Shown here piece after piece: positions 1 through 7,767 of a stretch of DNA of 23,081 nucleotides. The notes under the pieces are model-generated. The model saw only the letters and a program-made list of their open reading frames with translations, searched no databases and was not told the origin of the DNA. The DNA is from Paludibacter sp. UBA5753 (GTDB lineage Bacteria; Bacteroidota; Bacteroidia; Bacteroidales; Paludibacteraceae), in NCBI GenBank assembly GCA_002427615.1, contig DIFH01000007.1:13247-36327 (forward strand), in the 5' to 3' direction. Positions within the stretch are counted from its first letter, which is position 1; every line of letters begins with the position of its first letter. The position numbers were made by a program, and so were the translations under genes.

Positions 1-64
1 AAAAATAGAATCTGTCAAAGTAGAAGTAATAAGACTGACAAGTAGATAATCTACAATTAACAAT

Positions 65-104
65 AAATAAATGCCGGAATTGCAAATGATTCCTGCATTT
101 ATTT
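65..104 (-). terminator. Terminator of the trp operon
   Basis: The arms at 65-80 and 89-104 form a 16-bp stem with one mismatch and an 8-nt loop. The outer pairs are A/T only, so either strand would give a hairpin next to a U-rich run. It lies 17 bp past the trpA stop codon, with no other gene between it and the window edge. Function is inferred from structure and position. Confidence 0.75.
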
Positions 105-120
105 TTAAACAGTTTTTGAT

Positions 121-891
121 TTATTCCTCCAACCTCTCCAACAACCGCTTCACTCCCTTTTCCACATCCTGTGTTTCTTGCAAAGCTTTGATAAAGGCGC
201 TACCGATAATGGCTCCTGATGAATAGCGGTTTGCCATGTCGCGGGTCGATTTATTGGAAATGCCAAAACCGATCAGGCGCGGGTTTTTCAGATTCATGAC
301 ATTGATCCGGTTGAAATATTCCATCTTATTGTCAAATGAGTTTTGCGTACCGGTTACTGCCGCCGACGAAACCATGTAAATAAACCCGTTGGTATGACTG
401 TCAATTTCGCGGATACGGCTTTCCTCAGTTTCGGGTGTAATCAGGAAGATAAATTCCAGCCCGTATTTCGTGGCAATATCCTTGTATTCGGCCAAAAAAT
501 CGGACATCGGCAGATCGGGAATAATCATACCATCCACTCCTACCCGGCTGCATTCCTTGCAAAAATTCTCGAAACCGAATTGCATAACCGGATTCAGATA
601 CCCCATCATAATCAATGGAATATGAATTTCGGCACGTACCGCTGTGAGTTGCTCAAACAATTTACGGATGCTCATACCGTTTTGCAGCGCCACCTGGCTG
701 CTGTTCTGAATCACCACGCCATCCGCCATCGGGTCGGAAAACGGCACGCCGATTTCTACCAAATCTACCCCATTAGCCTGCAAACATTTCAAGATTGGCA
801 AGGTATCTTCGAGTTTCGGGAAACCTGCCGTAAAATACACCGAAAGAATATTCTCTGATTTTTGTTGGAATAATTTATTGATTCTGTTCAT
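121..891 (-). CDS. trpA: Tryptophan synthase alpha subunit
   Basis: 256 aa, normal length for the family. It cleaves indole-3-glycerol phosphate to indole and glyceraldehyde 3-phosphate and passes indole to TrpB through the alpha2beta2 tunnel in the cytoplasm. The TIM-barrel motif DLVEIGVPFSDPMADG is intact, with the two expected catalytic acids at E46 and D57; the late FGISN segment fits the phosphate-binding loop. It is the last gene of the operon, far from trpB, which is first; this separation is usual in Bacteroidota trp operons. The ATG at 891 is preceded by a GGGAGGGG stretch supplied by a palindromic element. Its C-terminus (RLLERLEE) looks like native sequence, not element-derived. 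Confidence 0.97.
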   Translation of the reverse strand: MNRINKLFQQKSENILSVYFTAGFPKLEDTLPILKCLQANGVDLVEIGVPFSDPMADGVVIQNSSQVALQNGMSIRKLFEQLTAVRAEIHIPLIMMGYLNPVMQFGFENFCKECSRVGVDGMIIPDLPMSDFLAEYKDIATKYGLEFIFLITPETEESRIREIDSHTNGFIYMVSSAAVTGTQNSFDNKMEYFNRINVMNLKNPRLIGFGISNKSTRDMANRYSSGAIIGSAFIKALQETQDVEKGVKRLLERLEE

Positions 892-892
892 A

Positions 893-935
893 AAAAAGCC
901 CCTCCCAACCTCCCCAGAAGGGAGGAGATAAAGTT
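893..935 (-). repeat. Palindromic element upstream of trpA
   Basis: CCTCCC (909-914) and GGGAGG (920-925) form a hairpin, preceded by a second CCTCCC and followed by a TAAAGTTAGT-like end. In the mRNA sense it ends GGGAGGGGCTTTTTT directly before the trpA ATG. It belongs to the same family as the copies at 1661, 3628, 4376, 4859, 6378 and 7680. Confidence 0.75.
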
Positions 936-1053
936 AGTTTTGTTGTTTATTAATTGCTGAATTCATTTTATAGCCTGTATCTTAAAGTTCCCCTTTGCTA
1001 TGTTACCTATCTCGACTTTATCTATAAGCGAAAGGTGAGAGGCGAGAGGGAAA

Positions 1054-1728
1054 TTAGGGGCTGAATTTTTTAAGTAGTTCCACATCTTTCAACCCCGGAC
1101 TAATTTCGAACTTGCTGTTCAAATCCACACCGGCAAATTTCGGATGTTTAATCTTCAAAATAGCTTCCGCATCATCGGCAGCAATTCCACCGCTTAACAA
1201 AAATGGCGTTTCCCCCTTGTATTCACTAAGTATTGTCCAACTAAACTTTGCACCTGAACCTCCGTAAGTATCCGCTTTAGTATCGAAAAGAAAATAGTCG
1301 CACGCTCCATCGTAAGCTTTTGTTACCTTGAAGTTATAGGCTTCGGCAACAGGAAAAGCTTTAATTACAATCAATCCTGCGTCCCGAAGTTTGGAACACA
1401 TTTCCACCAATTCTGTACCATGAAGTTGCACTCCATCGAGTTTATACTTAAAAACTATCGTGAGAATATTTTCTAAGTCTTCATTTACAAATACACCAAT
1501 TTTCTTGATTGTCAAAGGAATTTCTTCCAATGTTTTCAAATCCAACGGTTCTGCATATCGCGGAGATTTCGGATAAAAAATAAATCCCATAAAATCGGGA
1601 TGCAAAGTTGCCACTGCCCGTATATTTTCGGAATATTTCATCCCGCAAATTTTAACTAACAGCCCCTCCCGACCTTGCCGAAAGGGAGAAGATGAAGTTA
1701 CATTCGTCTCTATAATATTATTTTTCAT
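1054..1728 (-). CDS. trpF: Phosphoribosylanthranilate isomerase
   Basis: 224 aa. It performs the Amadori rearrangement of N-(5'-phosphoribosyl)anthranilate to CdRP. The family normally begins near the KICGM motif; here that motif is at residues 26-30, with catalytic Cys C28. The general-acid Asp is D202 in GVDLNSKFE, followed by the expected PGLKD. About 24 extra residues precede the fold. Codons 9-23 (TNVTSSSPFRQGREG) coincide with a palindromic element, so the extension is encoded by an inserted repeat. No ATG lies near the usual start; the nearest codons before KICG are CTG, TTA and GTT, so translation probably begins at 1728, although a CTG start cannot be excluded. The C-terminus FSP-stop also runs into a CCCCTAA motif. 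Confidence 0.95.
   Translation of the reverse strand: MKNNIIETNVTSSSPFRQGREGLLVKICGMKYSENIRAVATLHPDFMGFIFYPKSPRYAEPLDLKTLEEIPLTIKKIGVFVNEDLENILTIVFKYKLDGVQLHGTELVEMCSKLRDAGLIVIKAFPVAEAYNFKVTKAYDGACDYFLFDTKADTYGGSGAKFSWTILSEYKGETPFLLSGGIAADDAEAILKIKHPKFAGVDLNSKFEISPGLKDVELLKKFSP
1661..1703 (-). repeat. Palindromic element inside trpF codons
   Basis: In the mRNA sense it reads ACTTCATCTTCTCCC, then a loop, then GGGAGGGG. It is in frame and open, adding about 15 residues to the TrpF N-terminus. It matches the element upstream of trpA in its left end, hairpin and G-rich right end. Confidence 0.7.
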
Positions 1729-1740
1729 ACAAACTAATTT

Positions 1741-1768
1741 AAGTCCCTTTTCGGGAATTTAGGGAGTT
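1741..1768 (-). repeat. Palindromic element at the trpC 3' end
   Basis: The hairpin TCCC...GGGA plus AGGGAGTT overlaps the last codons of trpC. The trpC stop (TAA in CTCCCTAA) is part of the element, giving the ITTP-stop C-terminus. Confidence 0.55.
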
Positions 1769-2547
1769 GTGATTAGGAAGCTAATAAATTTGCCGAGCGC
1801 TTCCGCCGGATTTTCTTCTTTCATAAAATTTTCTCCCATCAGGAAACCCTTGTAACCCACTTTACGCAATTCTTTTACGGTTTCCACTTTCGAAATGCCG
1901 CTTTCGCTTACCTTTACAAACCGGTCGGGAATTAATTCTGCCAAGTCAAACGAAACCTGTATGTTTTGTTCAAAAGTTTTCAGGTTGCGGTTGTTCACAC
2001 CCAACATATCCACGTAATCGTTGGCATGTCGGAGTTCTTCGGCATTATGCACTTCCAGCAACACTTCCAGCCCCAGTTCACGGGCTTTGCAAGCCAATTC
2101 AAGCGTTTTTTCCACCGTTAGTACCGCAGCAATCAATAAGACCACATCGGCGCCAATGGCTTTGGCTTCGTAAAGCTGGTATTCATCTATCACAAAGTCT
2201 TTCCGCAGTACGGGACAAGTAATTTGCGGACGAGAAGCGATCAAATCCATTGGTGTCCCACCAAAGTATGGCCAATCGGTAAGAATGGAAATACCCGAAG
2301 CGTCCGCCGCACTATAACCGGAAGTTACTTCCACCACATCGGCATCTTCGTAAATCCATCCAAGTGACGGCGATTTGCGTTTAAACTCTGAAATAATGCC
2401 CGACTCAGAATTTAGCAAACTTTGCTTCAGCGACAAACATTTCCGTGAAAAAGCAGGCGATTTTTCCAATACTGAAACAGGAGTTGCGAGTTTGCGGGAA
2501 GCAACTTCCACTTTTTTACTCTCTATTATTTTATCTAATATTGTCAT
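1759..2547 (-). CDS. trpC: Indole-3-glycerol phosphate synthase
   Basis: 262 aa, a monofunctional TrpC of usual length, not fused to TrpF. It closes CdRP to indole-3-glycerol phosphate with loss of CO2 and water. The TIM-barrel active-site motifs are all present: SEFKRKSPS (E54 and K56), VLRKDF with the catalytic Lys, LLEVHN with the catalytic Glu, GVNNRNL and SESGI. The last residues (LITTP) are unlike the conserved fold and come from a palindromic element that supplies the stop codon. The ATG at 2547 follows a short 8-bp tandem repeat, and the preceding gene trpD ends about 80 bp upstream. Confidence 0.97.
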   Translation of the reverse strand: MTILDKIIESKKVEVASRKLATPVSVLEKSPAFSRKCLSLKQSLLNSESGIISEFKRKSPSLGWIYEDADVVEVTSGYSAADASGISILTDWPYFGGTPMDLIASRPQITCPVLRKDFVIDEYQLYEAKAIGADVVLLIAAVLTVEKTLELACKARELGLEVLLEVHNAEELRHANDYVDMLGVNNRNLKTFEQNIQVSFDLAELIPDRFVKVSESGISKVETVKELRKVGYKGFLMGENFMKEENPAEALGKFISFLITTP

Positions 2548-2548
2548 T

Positions 2549-2603
2549 TTTCAATGTTCTAATGTGCTAATGTGCCAATATGCTAATGAGCCAATTAATT
2601 GGC
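2549..2603 (-). repeat. 8-bp tandem repeat plus palindrome between trpD and trpC
   Basis: On the plus strand six imperfect 8-bp units occupy 2549-2596 (TTTCAATG, TTCTAATG, TGCTAATG, TGCCAATA, TGCTAATG, AGCCAATT). The last unit runs into the 14-bp perfect palindrome GCCAATTAATTGGC at 2590-2603. It is a different kind of repeat from the C/T-rich palindromes elsewhere in this operon. Confidence 0.7.
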
Positions 2604-2627
2604 AAGTTGACATATTATTAAATTGGT

Positions 2628-3623
2628 TTATTTATAAATCTCTACAAACTTCAGAAACGTCTGTTTCGCCCTTCCGCTTGCAAGCGATTCGGCTGCTTCG
2701 GCTTTACATTGTTCGAGCGATTTATACGGATTACGCGTCTGGATGGCAAAAGCCGAATTGATAATCACTACATTGTGTTGGGCTTCGGTGGCTTTGTTAT
2801 CGAGCACATTCATAAAAATCTGCGCTGCTTCGTCAACCGTATTTCCGCCCCATAATTCTTTTTGTTCTAACTTTTTAAAACCCAACTCCTCAGGTGTATA
2901 AACAAATTCGCCCAAGTTAGTCATCACTTTGCAGGTATCGGTCAGCGAAATTTCATCATAACCGTCGAGCGTGTGCACCACCGAATACTGACAGCCCAGA
3001 TTTTGATAAATATAATTGTAAAGTCGCATCATTTTCAGATTATACACCCCGAGACACTGGTATTGCGGTCGGATAGGGCTGATGAGCGGTCCGAGCACAT
3101 TGAAAAAGGTTCGAACGCCCAGGTTCTTTCGTACCGGAGCCACGTTTTTCATGGCCGGATTACAAAACGGAGCATGCAAATATCCAAAACCTGATTCGTC
3201 GAGCGAACGTCTTACTACATCAATATCGGTAGTAAATTTTGCACCGTAATATTCCAGCACATTGGACGAACCGCTTACTGAAGTGGCGCCGTAATTCCCG
3301 TGTTTAGCCACTTTGTAACCCGCACCGGCAAGGGTAAAGCAACTGCAGGTGGAAATATTGAAGGTATTTTTACCATCTCCGCCCGTACCCACTATGTCCA
3401 ACGGATCAAATTCCGACAAATCCATCGGAATAGCTAACTGTAAAAGCGCATCGCGAAAACCGATCACCTCTTCAAGTTCGATGCTACGCATCAGATACAC
3501 CGAAATAAATGCAGCAATTTGCGATTCGTTATATTCTCCTGCAGCAATGTTGGTCATTACCGCAGCTGCTTCATCGCGAGACAAAGATTCGTGTTCGAAT
3601 AATCGGTTAAGAATTTGTTTCAT
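2628..3623 (-). CDS. trpD: Anthranilate phosphoribosyltransferase
   Basis: 331 aa, normal length. It transfers phosphoribose from PRPP to anthranilate. The PRPP and Mg-binding loop DIVGTGGDGKNTFNIST (GTGGDG at residues 79-84), the KHGNYGATSVSGSSNVLE segment and VRKNLGVRTFFNVLGPL, which lines the anthranilate tunnel, are all intact. It is not fused to the TrpG amidotransferase as in enterobacteria; trpG is the separate gene upstream. The ATG at 3623 has GGAGGAG 8-10 nt upstream in the mRNA, contributed by a palindromic element. Start and family assignment are firm. Confidence 0.97.
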   Translation of the reverse strand: MKQILNRLFEHESLSRDEAAAVMTNIAAGEYNESQIAAFISVYLMRSIELEEVIGFRDALLQLAIPMDLSEFDPLDIVGTGGDGKNTFNISTCSCFTLAGAGYKVAKHGNYGATSVSGSSNVLEYYGAKFTTDIDVVRRSLDESGFGYLHAPFCNPAMKNVAPVRKNLGVRTFFNVLGPLISPIRPQYQCLGVYNLKMMRLYNYIYQNLGCQYSVVHTLDGYDEISLTDTCKVMTNLGEFVYTPEELGFKKLEQKELWGGNTVDEAAQIFMNVLDNKATEAQHNVVIINSAFAIQTRNPYKSLEQCKAEAAESLASGRAKQTFLKFVEIYK

Positions 3624-3627
3624 AAAA

Positions 3628-3690
3628 AGCTCCTCCTCATCTCCCCAAAGGGGAGAAATTAGTCCTCTAAATCCCCAAACGGGGACTTAT
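3628..3690 (-). repeat. Two adjacent palindromic elements upstream of trpD
   Basis: Two hairpins are visible: CTCCCC/GGGGAG around 3640-3656 and TCCCC/GGGGA around 3670-3684. The trpD-proximal copy ends GAGGAGGAGCTTTTT next to the ATG. It is a tandem pair of the element seen at other junctions of the operon. Confidence 0.7.
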
Positions 3691-3788
3691 GGAACCGTTC
3701 ATATACCTTATTTAAAATTAAAAATATTTTGATGACTATAAATTTCGCAACGATTTTTTTCACAATTACTGAATGCTGACTCCTCGCA

Positions 3789-3823
3789 TTATTCGCCTCC
3801 TTTGGAGGGGTTAGAGGAGGCTA
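3789..3823 (-). repeat. Palindromic element forming the TrpG C-terminus
   Basis: In the mRNA sense CCTCCTCTAACCCCTCC is followed by AAAGGAGGCGAATAA. The hairpin CTCC/GGAG is read in frame as SSNPSKGGE before the stop. Confidence 0.6.
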
Positions 3824-4442
3824 ACCAATTCTTCAACATCTGCTCACCATCCGGTGTCAATACTGATTCGGGATGAAACTGAACGCCACGCACATCGTAA
3901 GTTTTGTGAGCCAATGCCATTATCAATCCTTCTTCGTCAACGGCAGTGATGGTCAGGCACTCGGGTAAAGTCGATTTTTCGGCAGCCCATGAATGGTAAC
4001 GTCCCACTTCAAGTCGCTTTGGCAAATCGTTGAACAAAACATCTTCTTCCAATACATCCACCATGGAACTGATACCATGATGTACTTGCGCAAGATTGAT
4101 TAATGTTCCGCCAAACGCTTCGGCAATAGCCTGTTCGCCGAGGCAAACGCCCAAAATACTTTTTGTGGGTGCGTAAGTCCGAATCACATCGAGCAAAATA
4201 CCCGATTCGGAAGGCACACCCGGCCCCGGTGAAAGAATGATCTTATCAAATCGCGCGATGTCCTCCAGCGCAATTTTATCATTTCTATGCACCTCCAGAT
4301 CAGTGTATCCGAGTTTTTTCACGGCATGCACCAAATTGTATGTGAACGAATCGTAATTATCGAAAACTAATATTTTAACCCCTATCCCCTGAAGGGGAAC
4401 TGAGTTACTATTGTTTTGTATTTTATCTTTTATATTACTCAT
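3789..4442 (-). CDS. trpG: Anthranilate synthase glutamine amidotransferase subunit
   Basis: 217 aa. It releases ammonia from glutamine for TrpE. Class I amidotransferase triad: C100 in GVCLGEQ, with H190 and E192 in QFHPES. The oxyanion segment SPGPGVP is present. The residue after the nucleophile elbow glycine is Glu (GVCLGEQ) where GVCLGHQ is more common; it is not part of the triad. The family fold starts at VKILVFDNYDSF, residue 22 here. Residues 1-21 (ending NSNSVPLQGIG) are an extension encoded partly by a palindromic element, and the usual initiator position is now a GTT Val codon. The C-terminal SSNPSKGGE is also element-encoded. The next gene upstream is a broken nuclease, not trpE directly. 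Confidence 0.96.
   Translation of the reverse strand: MSNIKDKIQNNSNSVPLQGIGVKILVFDNYDSFTYNLVHAVKKLGYTDLEVHRNDKIALEDIARFDKIILSPGPGVPSESGILLDVIRTYAPTKSILGVCLGEQAIAEAFGGTLINLAQVHHGISSMVDVLEEDVLFNDLPKRLEVGRYHSWAAEKSTLPECLTITAVDEEGLIMALAHKTYDVRGVQFHPESVLTPDGEQMLKNWLASSNPSKGGE
4376..4408 (-). repeat. Palindromic element inside trpG codons
   Basis: In the mRNA sense AACTCAGTTCCCC, TTCA, GGGGATAGGGG. The CCCC/GGGG hairpin is in frame and encodes NSVPLQGIG, just before the conserved start of the amidotransferase fold. Confidence 0.7.
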
Positions 4443-4477
4443 GATAAATTAAATAAAAAATGGCTTTAATCTTCCTT

Positions 4478-4853
4478 CTAATAATTTGAGTTTATTCTTG
4501 TTATAATTTCTTGTTCAATAGCCTTTCGTGTATTTTCCATGTCACACATCACTTGTTCATTAGTAAATCTAATGACTTTTAATCCTAATTCATTCAATTC
4601 ATGTTCCCTGTCTTTATCATAACAATATTATTCTGGGATATTATGATAACCTCCATCTATTTCTATAACAAGTTTTACTCAATGACAATAAAATTCAGCG
4701 ATAAAATAAAGAATTGGATGTTGGCGTTTAAAATGAATTCTTGAAATTTGTATTTTTTTTTAAATGATCCCAAAGAAACATTTCTGCTTCAGTTTGATTA
4801 TCCCTAAATTTCTTAACTAATTCAAAATGAATAGGTGAAGCACCATAAAACAT
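4478..4853 (-). pseudogene. Broken DUF559 (Vsr-like) endonuclease between trpE and trpG
   Basis: Translating the minus strand from the ATG at 4853 gives FELVKKFRDNQTEAEMFLWDHLKK, the usual start of the DUF559 endonuclease-like family. The frame is lost at a run of nine A near 4750. Another frame continues RQHPILYFIAEFYCH, stop, VKLVIEIDGGYHNIPE, stop, YCYDKDREHELNELGLKVIRF and ends EQEIITRINSNY at the stop at 4478-4480. So there is one frame loss and two in-frame stops (TGA, TAA) in an otherwise recognisable domain. Intact relatives are about 120 aa (recalled, not searched). The conserved EIDGGYH and the KVIRFTN C-terminal strand support the assignment. A palindromic element sits immediately upstream of its ATG. 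It is probably an old insertion that still leaves the operon transcribable. Confidence 0.85.
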
Positions 4854-4858
4854 GTTAG

Positions 4859-4893
4859 TACCCCTAACCCCTAAAAGGGGAATTGAAGTTAGT
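4859..4893 (-). repeat. Palindromic element upstream of the DUF559 remnant
   Basis: In the mRNA sense ACTAACTTCAATTCCCC, TTTT, AGGGGTTAGGGG. An upstream ATG at 4923 begins ATGAATAATAC and reads into the element in the same style as the trpB and trpG N-termini, but hits TAG inside it. Confidence 0.7.
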
Positions 4894-4949
4894 ATCGTCT
4901 TGTTCTATTTCCGTATTATTCATATCAATTTTTTAATAATCAGTAGTAA

Positions 4950-4984
4950 TATCTCTTTCTCCTCTTTAGGGGTTGGGGGTAGAA
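4950..4984 (-). repeat. Palindromic element at the trpE 3' end
   Basis: In the mRNA sense TCTACCCCCAACCCC TAA AGAGGAG. It encodes the TrpE C-terminus STPNP and supplies its stop codon. Confidence 0.55.
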
Positions 4985-6375
4985 GCCACTTTCACCGCCC
5001 GTTTTAGCGCAGCCAGTTTATTGTTCACTTCCTGCAATTCACTTTCTTCATCCGATTTGGCCACAATGCCCGCACCGGCCTGATAATACAGTGTATTGTT
5101 TTTACTTACGAACGAACGGATAGTGATAGCCTGATTAAAACTACCATCGAAACCGATATAACCCAGGCATCCTCCATACGGACCGCGGTCGTGGGGTTCA
5201 ATCCGGTCAATCAATTGCATGGCTTTGATCTTCGGAGCGCCCGAAAGTGTCCCTGCAGGAAAAGTATCGGCAAAAAGTTTGATAATTTTCGTGTCAGGTT
5301 TCAGTTTTCCGCTCACACTCGAAACCAAATGCAACACATGTGAATAATATTGTACTTCGCGGAAAACCTCTACTTTCACATGGTCGGCATTGCGACTCAA
5401 ATCGTTGCGAGCCAGATCGACCAGCATTACATGTTCGGCGTTTTCTTTTTTATCGTTGCGAAGTTTTTCGACCAGTTGAAAATCTTTTTCATCATTGCCC
5501 GTGCGGCCGAAAGTTCCTGCAATGGGTTTGATATAAGCTTTTTGTTTTTTTGCATCTACCACTAAATGCGCCTCGGGCGACGAACCGAAAATACGGAAAT
5601 CGCCGAAGTTAAAATAGAAGAGATAAGGTGAAGGATTCACCGAACGCAAGGTGCGATACAACATAAAATCATCGCCTTTGTATTGCTGATAAAACCGCCG
5701 CGAAAGCACAATCTGGAAAACATTACCTTTATGACATTCTTCTTTCCCGCGAGTTACCATACGCTTGTAATCCTCATCCGAAATATCGCATTTTTCCTCA
5801 CCAACCGTTTCAAATTTGTAAGTAGCCATGTTATTATTCTTCAAAATCCGCTCAATCGATGATATCGCCGATATTTCATTTTCAAGCAGATTTTCAATGA
5901 TAGTCAACTCGTTGTTGAAATGATTGATGGCTATAATATATTTAAAAAACACATAATGCAATCCGGGCATATCTCCCGGAACAGTACTGCGTGCGCTCAG
6001 CTTTACATCTTCAAAATACTGCACCGCCTCATACGAAGTGTATCCGAATAAGCCGTTAATATCCGATTTGCTTTCGTTCCGAACCACCTCAAAAGTCTTC
6101 AGAAAAATATCGAAACGTTCGGCAACAGTGAGTTTATCAACTATTTGAGTTTCGATTTGTTCGCCACTGGGATATTCTTCGACTATCAAAAAATTATTCA
6201 CCGAAATTCCTCCAATCGGACAAAACCCGATATACGAATAACTATTTTCTACGCCATGATAATCAGAACTTTCGAGCAAGACTGAGTTCGTATATAAATC
6301 GCGAATTTTCAGATAAATACCCACCGGAGTCTGCATGTCCGCCAGCATTGTTTTTGAATTTACTATTAATTTCAT
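4966..6375 (-). CDS. trpE: Anthranilate synthase component I
   Basis: 469 aa, typical length. With TrpG it converts chorismate and glutamine to anthranilate, pyruvate and glutamate. The C-terminal chorismate-binding domain is intact: PIAGTFGRTG, LVDLARNDL, TFPAGTLSGAPK and RGPYGGCLGYIGFDG. The N-terminal LLES motif (residues 33-36), which forms part of the Trp feedback-inhibition site in TrpE proteins, is present, so end-product inhibition is likely (inference). The last residues (STPNP) come from an element that also supplies the stop. In the mRNA, GGGAGG lies 5 nt before the ATG at 6375, again from an element. Confidence 0.97.
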   Translation of the reverse strand: MKLIVNSKTMLADMQTPVGIYLKIRDLYTNSVLLESSDYHGVENSYSYIGFCPIGGISVNNFLIVEEYPSGEQIETQIVDKLTVAERFDIFLKTFEVVRNESKSDINGLFGYTSYEAVQYFEDVKLSARSTVPGDMPGLHYVFFKYIIAINHFNNELTIIENLLENEISAISSIERILKNNNMATYKFETVGEEKCDISDEDYKRMVTRGKEECHKGNVFQIVLSRRFYQQYKGDDFMLYRTLRSVNPSPYLFYFNFGDFRIFGSSPEAHLVVDAKKQKAYIKPIAGTFGRTGNDEKDFQLVEKLRNDKKENAEHVMLVDLARNDLSRNADHVKVEVFREVQYYSHVLHLVSSVSGKLKPDTKIIKLFADTFPAGTLSGAPKIKAMQLIDRIEPHDRGPYGGCLGYIGFDGSFNQAITIRSFVSKNNTLYYQAGAGIVAKSDEESELQEVNNKLAALKRAVKVASTPNP

Positions 6376-6377
6376 AA

Positions 6378-6420
6378 AAGCCTCCCAACCTCCCCGCAGG
6401 GGAGGAGTATTAGTTAGTAT
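6378..6420 (-). repeat. Palindromic element upstream of trpE
   Basis: CCTCCCC/GGGGAGG hairpin around 6391-6409 with a second CCTCCC outside it and an ATTAGTTAGT end. It is nearly identical in layout to the copy upstream of trpA. Confidence 0.75.
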
Positions 6421-6483
6421 GGTTTATATTTATTATTCATTTTGCAAATCAGGTTTTAACATCTCACTTCGGGAACTTTTTCT

Positions 6484-6515
6484 TAAATCCCCTTTTGGGA
6501 GACTTAGGGAGCTTT
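6484..6515 (-). repeat. Palindromic element at the trpB 3' end
   Basis: In the mRNA sense AAAGCTCCCTAAGTCTCCC, AAAA, GGGGATTTAAG. The trpB stop codon TAA lies inside it, giving the KAP-stop C-terminus. Confidence 0.6.
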
Positions 6516-7724
6516 GTAGTATTTTACATAAGTATCCATATCTTTATCACCCCTCCCCGAAACGGTTATCACCACAATATCGTCAGGCTTAAAGGTGTTT
6601 CTCTCTTTTTTCAATATTGCCAGCGCGTGTGCCGATTCGATGGCCGGAATAATCCCTTCCAGCCGGGTGATTTCGAAAGCCGCTTCCAACGCTTCATCAT
6701 CATTTATCGCGTGCACTTTGGTACGACCTATTTTAGCAAAAAAAGCATGAGCCGGACCGATTCCGGGATAGTCCAGTCCTGCCGAAATGGAATACGGTTC
6801 GGTAATCTGGCCATCTTCGTCCTGCATAATCAACGTACGGGCACCGTGAATAATTCCAGTACGACCCAAATGAATGGTGGCTGCCGATTCTCCGGAATCA
6901 ATTCCCAACCCGCCCGCTTCGGCCGAAATAATTTTCACGCGTTTATCATCCAGATAATGATAATAGGTTCCCATGGCATTACTTCCGCCACCAACGCAAG
7001 CCATCAGGTAATCGGGATAATCGCGCCCGGTTTGCTCCTGCAATTGTCCTTTTATTTCTTCGCTGATTACCGATTGGAAAAATCCAACCATATCGGGATA
7101 CGGGTGCGGACCTATCGTGGAACCAATGATATAAAACGAATCGGGATTGGAACACCAGTAACGTATCGCTTCATTGGTTGCATCTTTCAGCGTCATGTTT
7201 CCGCTTGTAACCGGTTCCACCGTTGCTCCCAGCATACGCATTTTCTGTACATTCAGGAACTGGCGTTCCACATCGGTTTTACCCATAAACACAATACATT
7301 CCAACCCCATGAGCGCACAAGCCGTCGCCGTTGCCACACCGTGTTGTCCGGCGCCGGTTTCGGCAATAATACGGGTTTTCCCCATACGCTTGGCAAGCAA
7401 AATCTGTCCCAAAGCATTGTTAATTTTGTGTGCGCCCGTATGATTCAGATCCTCGCGTTTCAGGTAAACTTTTGTTCCGTACTCTGCCGAAAGCCGTTTA
7501 GCAAAATAAAGTGGCGACGGTCGTCCCACATAGTTTTTCAGCAAATCGTAATATTCCGCCTTAAACGAAGCATCGTCTTTGATAGCGAAATATGCTTTTT
7601 TGAGACGTTCCACCGTTCCGTGAAGAATTTCAGGGATATACGCTCCGCCAAACTCCCCGTAGTAACCGTTGTTATCTGCCTCCCAACTCCCTAAAGGAGA
7701 AGCGCTATGATTTGAATTATTCAT
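6504..7724 (-). CDS. trpB: Tryptophan synthase beta subunit
   Basis: 406 aa. A PLP enzyme that condenses indole with serine to make tryptophan. PLP lysine K100 in HTGAHKINNALGQ; catalytic Glu E122 in AETGAGQHG; phosphate-binding loop CVGGGSNAMG; the GYYGEFGGAYIPE start motif is at residues 20-32. It is the main TrpB1 type that pairs with TrpA. The N-terminal stretch SASPLGSWEA is encoded by a palindromic element fused in frame. As first structural gene it lies directly behind the attenuator, about 80 bp from the terminator hairpin. Confidence 0.97.
   Translation of the reverse strand: MNNSNHSASPLGSWEADNNGYYGEFGGAYIPEILHGTVERLKKAYFAIKDDASFKAEYYDLLKNYVGRPSPLYFAKRLSAEYGTKVYLKREDLNHTGAHKINNALGQILLAKRMGKTRIIAETGAGQHGVATATACALMGLECIVFMGKTDVERQFLNVQKMRMLGATVEPVTSGNMTLKDATNEAIRYWCSNPDSFYIIGSTIGPHPYPDMVGFFQSVISEEIKGQLQEQTGRDYPDYLMACVGGGSNAMGTYYHYLDDKRVKIISAEAGGLGIDSGESAATIHLGRTGIIHGARTLIMQDEDGQITEPYSISAGLDYPGIGPAHAFFAKIGRTKVHAINDDEALEAAFEITRLEGIIPAIESAHALAILKKERNTFKPDDIVVITVSGRGDKDMDTYVKYYKAP
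7680..7712 (-). repeat. Palindromic element inside trpB codons
   Basis: In the mRNA sense AGCGCTTCTCCTTTAGGGAG TTGGGAGGC, read in frame as SASPLGSWEA. It immediately precedes the conserved TrpB fold. Confidence 0.65.
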
Positions 7725-7767
7725 AATATTTTAATATTTTAGAAACTGTTTTTTACCTCATCTCTTA

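Noticed and set aside
6495..7694. 399-codon ORF antisense to trpB
   Set aside because: It mirrors the conserved trpB reading frame, has no family features, and trpB is certain on the other strand.
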